From: an uncultured Roseateles sp.
Lineage (GTDB): Bacteria > Pseudomonadota > Gammaproteobacteria > Burkholderiales > Burkholderiaceae
NCBI GenBank assembly: GCA_946480605.1
Contig: CAMLKW010000179.1
Span: 1-9,252, forward strand
Length of the DNA stretch: 9,252 bases
Reading direction: 5' to 3'
Below are positions 7,251-9,252 of the stretch, in pieces. Every line of letters begins with the position of its first letter. Positions within the stretch are counted from its first letter, which is position 1. A program made the translations under genes and the position numbers. The notes under the pieces are model-generated. The model was not told the origin of the DNA. It searched no databases and saw nothing but the letters and a program-made list of their open reading frames with translations.

Positions 7251-8239
7251 TGCCCGCCGCGCCCCCCAACGCTGCCGTCGTCGAGCTGCTGGGCCGCGAT
7301 GGCCGCGCCACGCTGGTGCAGCGCGTGACCCGCTGGCCGGTGCGCATCGGCCGCTCGCCGGCCTGCGACATCGTGCTGGACGACGCCCACCTCGCCGCCG
7401 AGCACGCCGAGCTGCAGTGGCGCCCCGAAGGCGGCGCGCGCCTGCAGCTGCTGGACAGCCGCAACGGCGGCAGCGTCGCCGGCAAACGGCTGGCGGCCGG
7501 TGAATCGGCCGACCTTCCCGGCGGCGGCGCCTTCCACCTGGCCGGCGCCTCGCTGCGGCTGCGCACCAGCGCCGAGGCGCTGGCGCCGGAGCAGCTGCTG
7601 GTCGTGCAGCAGGCTCGCCACTGGGCGCTGCTGCCGGCGCTGCTGCTGGCCATGCTGTGCTTGCAGTGGCTGGACCGCTGGAGCGCCGTGGACCCCGATG
7701 CCCGCTGGATCGACTACGCCACGCCGCTGCTGGCGCCGCTGGCCCTGGTGCTGGGCTGGGCCGGCCTGTGGTCGCTGGCCAACCAGCTGTTCCAGCACCG
7801 CTTCCCGTTCGCTACGCACCTGAGGCGCGCGCTGCTGGTCATCGTCGCGCTGCAGGTGCTGGAGTGGGTGCTGCCCGCCGTCGCCTACGCGCTGTCCTGG
7901 CCGCGCCTGATGGTGCTGGAGGCATTGGCCGGCCCGGTGGGCGGCGCCGCACTGGTGGCCTGGCATGCCCGCCTGGTCTGGCCGGGCGCGCGGCGCACGC
8001 TGAACGTCGGCATCGCGGCGCTGCTGCTGCTGGGTCTGGGTCTTCAGGTCGGCAACCGCCAGGAGCAGCAGTACGTGTTCGGCCCGCCCTACCTGGCCAG
8101 CCTGCCGCCGCCGGCGCTGCGTCTGGTGTCGCCCCAGCCGCCCGAGGCCCTGATCGACTCGCTGAAGCCCTTGAAGGACGAACTGGCGCGTCAGGCGCGC
8201 AAGGACAACGAGGGCGAGGGCGACGACGGCGGCGAATGA
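7250..8239 (+). CDS. FHA-domain multi-pass membrane protein
   Basis: The predicted protein has 329 residues. Residues about 8-107 are a forkhead-associated (FHA) domain, normally a reader of phosphothreonine peptides: RIGRSPACDIVLDD at 32-45, HAELQ at 52-56 and DSRNGGSVAGKRL at 69-81. The usual Ser-x-x-His motif reads Ala49-Ala-Glu-His52, so a residue that commonly touches phosphate is missing, while Arg35 and Asn72 remain. About five hydrophobic segments follow, near 125-141, 157-178, 193-214, 224-240 and 250-267. With a cytosolic FHA domain and five helices, the proline-rich and then acidic tail (about 270-329) would lie in the periplasm, where the preceding protease works. ATG 7250 overlaps the protease TGA as GTGATG, and GTG 7247 is an alternative. 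The frame extends further upstream inside the protease gene, but that part lacks FHA-like sequence. No kinase or phosphatase is in view. Confidence 0.88.
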   Translation: MPAAPPNAAVVELLGRDGRATLVQRVTRWPVRIGRSPACDIVLDDAHLAAEHAELQWRPEGGARLQLLDSRNGGSVAGKRLAAGESADLPGGGAFHLAGASLRLRTSAEALAPEQLLVVQQARHWALLPALLLAMLCLQWLDRWSAVDPDARWIDYATPLLAPLALVLGWAGLWSLANQLFQHRFPFATHLRRALLVIVALQVLEWVLPAVAYALSWPRLMVLEALAGPVGGAALVAWHARLVWPGARRTLNVGIAALLLLGLGLQVGNRQEQQYVFGPPYLASLPPPALRLVSPQPPEALIDSLKPLKDELARQARKDNEGEGDDGGE

Positions 8240-8266
8240 CGGACTTCCCCAGCGGCTGCCGTGGAG

Positions 8267-8319
8267 CTGGCTTTGCCAGGCCACTGGCAGCGCCCCCTTG
8301 AGGGGGCCGGCGTAGCCGG
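8267..8319. terminator. Tandem hairpins between convergent genes
   Basis: Between the FHA stop and the cysteine synthase stop lie clustered inverted repeats: CTGGC-TTT-GCCAG at 8267-8279, TGCCAG-GCCA-CTGGCA at 8274-8289, CCCCC-TTGA-GGGGG at 8293-8306, and CCGGC-GTA-GCCGG at 8307-8319. The first two share 8274-8279 and exclude each other. The others can form side by side. The position and symmetry suit a bidirectional terminator serving both convergent genes. Neither strand shows a U-run after the stems, so standard intrinsic termination is uncertain. Confidence 0.45.
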
Positions 8320-8328
8320 TAGGGGGGC
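8291..8328. repeat. Possible extragenic palindromic repeat copy
   Basis: The arrangement is a C-run, TTGA, a G-run, a GC-rich mini-hairpin around GGCGTAGCC, and a second G-run at 8322-8327. It resembles an intergenic element I recall recurring in Burkholderiales genomes. The second G-run can compete with the first for the C-run at 8293-8297, which would give a longer hairpin enclosing the others. Only one copy lies in this window, so its repetitive nature is inferred from memory. Confidence 0.35.
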
Positions 8329-9243
8329 TTAGCTAGGCAGGAAGCCGTCCACCGACAGGTAGCGCTCGCCGGTGTCGTAGTTGAAGCCCAGCACGCGAGC
8401 GTTCGCGGGCAGCTCGGGCAGCTTCTGCGCGATGGCGGCCAGCGTCGCGCCGCTGGAGATGCCCACCAGCAGGCCTTCCTCGCGGGCGCAGCGGCGTGCG
8501 TACTCGCGGGCGGCCTCGGCCTCGACCTGGATGACGCCGTCCAGCAGCGCCGTGTCCAGCACGGCCGGGATGAAACCCGCGCCTATGCCCTGGATGGGGT
8601 GCGGGCTGGGCTGGCCGCCGCTGATGACCGGCGAGGCGCTGGGCTCCACCGCATAGACCTTGAGCTGCGGCCAGGCCGCCTTCAGCACCTGGGCGCAGCC
8701 GCTGATGTGGCCACCTGTGCCCACGCCGGTGATCAGCGCGTCCAGGCCGTCGGGGAAGTCGCGCAGGATTTCCTGGGCGGTCGTCTTCACGTGCACGGCC
8801 GGGTTGGCGGCGTTCTCGAACTGCTGCGGCATCCACGAGCCGGGGTGCTGCTCCAGCAGCTCGCGGGCGCGGGCAATGGCGCCCTTCATGCCTTTCTCGC
8901 GCGGCGTCAGGTCGAAGCTGGCGCCATAGGCCAGCATCAGCCGGCGGCGCTCGACGCTCATGCTGTCGGGCATGACGAGGATGAGCCGGTAGCCCTTCAC
9001 TGCGGCCACCATGGCCAGGCCCACGCCGGTGTTGCCGGAGGTGGGTTCGATGATGGTGCCGCCGGGCTTCAGCAGGCCGCGCGCCTCGGCATCTTCCACC
9101 ATGGACAGCGCGATGCGGTCCTTGATGGAGCCGCCGGGGTTGCTGCGCTCGGATTTGATCCAGACCTCGCGATCAGCGAACAGGCGCTGCAGGCGGATAT
9201 GGGGCGTGTTGCCTATCGTGTCGAGGATGTTGTGGGCCTTCAT
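8329..9243 (-). CDS. cysK: Cysteine synthase (O-acetylserine sulfhydrylase, CysK-type)
   Basis: This cytosolic pyridoxal phosphate enzyme makes L-cysteine from O-acetyl-L-serine and sulfide. It is complete at 304 residues. The PLP-binding lysine is Lys41 in NPGGSIKDR, the substrate-binding loop is PTSGNTG at 67-73, the phosphate-binding loop is GVGTGG at 173-178, and Ser264 in GISSGA is placed to contact the PLP ring nitrogen. GIGAGFIP at 219-226 and GERYLS at 292-297 read like CysK, while NPGGSIKDR is close to the CysM form, so a CysM label is possible. The 304-residue length does not separate the two. The ATG at 9243 begins the conserved [10 protein letters not shown] region directly. Only 9 bases of upstream sequence remain, so promoter and ribosome site are not visible. 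It converges on the FHA gene with an 89-base gap. Confidence 0.95.
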   Translation of the reverse strand: MKAHNILDTIGNTPHIRLQRLFADREVWIKSERSNPGGSIKDRIALSMVEDAEARGLLKPGGTIIEPTSGNTGVGLAMVAAVKGYRLILVMPDSMSVERRRLMLAYGASFDLTPREKGMKGAIARARELLEQHPGSWMPQQFENAANPAVHVKTTAQEILRDFPDGLDALITGVGTGGHISGCAQVLKAAWPQLKVYAVEPSASPVISGGQPSPHPIQGIGAGFIPAVLDTALLDGVIQVEAEAAREYARRCAREEGLLVGISSGATLAAIAQKLPELPANARVLGFNYDTGERYLSVDGFLPS

Positions 9244-9252
9244 GCGGGCGCT

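Noticed and set aside
7202..8284. Minus-strand open frame of 360 codons opposite the FHA gene
   Set aside because: The translation is Gln/Arg/Ala-rich with no domain, while the plus strand encodes an FHA domain and membrane helices.
1..9252. Mobile element, phage or defence island
   Set aside because: No transposase, integrase, tRNA attachment site, terminal repeats or shift in base composition is visible. Housekeeping genes pyrC and cysK anchor the region.

Overview
The window is compact, very GC-rich bacterial DNA with strong third-position G/C bias and almost no intergenic space. The cysteine synthase, the E. coli-type dihydroorotase and the DUF3025-type protein together suggest a betaproteobacterium of the order Burkholderiales, perhaps near Rubrivivax, Roseateles or Leptothrix. 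That placement is inferred from how the proteins read, not from a search. I see no tRNA, rRNA, CRISPR array, insertion sequence, integrase or phage gene.

Layout. Bases 1-3036 form a minus-strand unit read right to left: a membrane-anchored substrate-binding-like protein, then a lipoprotein that fuses a substrate-binding-like domain to a von Willebrand factor A (VWA) domain with an intact metal site, then the first 89 codons of a gene beginning with a two-helix membrane hairpin, which may be XpaC-like. The first two genes overlap and the third starts 7 bases after the second. No permease or ATPase lies in view, so this looks like an envelope system rather than an ordinary ABC importer.

A 71-base divergent gap (3037-3107) separates this unit from a five-gene plus-strand chain (3108-8239): dihydroorotase (pyrC), a NYN-domain putative nuclease with a basic linker and LOTUS-like C-terminus, a DUF3025-type protein, a secreted trypsin-like serine protease, and an FHA-domain multi-pass membrane protein. 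Every junction overlaps by 1-4 bases, so the five are probably co-transcribed and translationally coupled. Pyrimidine synthesis heads the chain. The protease and FHA protein look like a functional pair working across the inner membrane.

The chain meets a convergent cysteine synthase gene (8329-9243, minus). The 89-base gap between them holds several tandem or competing hairpins that resemble a bidirectional terminator or an extragenic palindromic repeat.

The best candidates for something little described are the substrate-binding/VWA membrane system, the FHA-protease pair, and the NYN-LOTUS protein with an RGG-like and histone H1-like linker.
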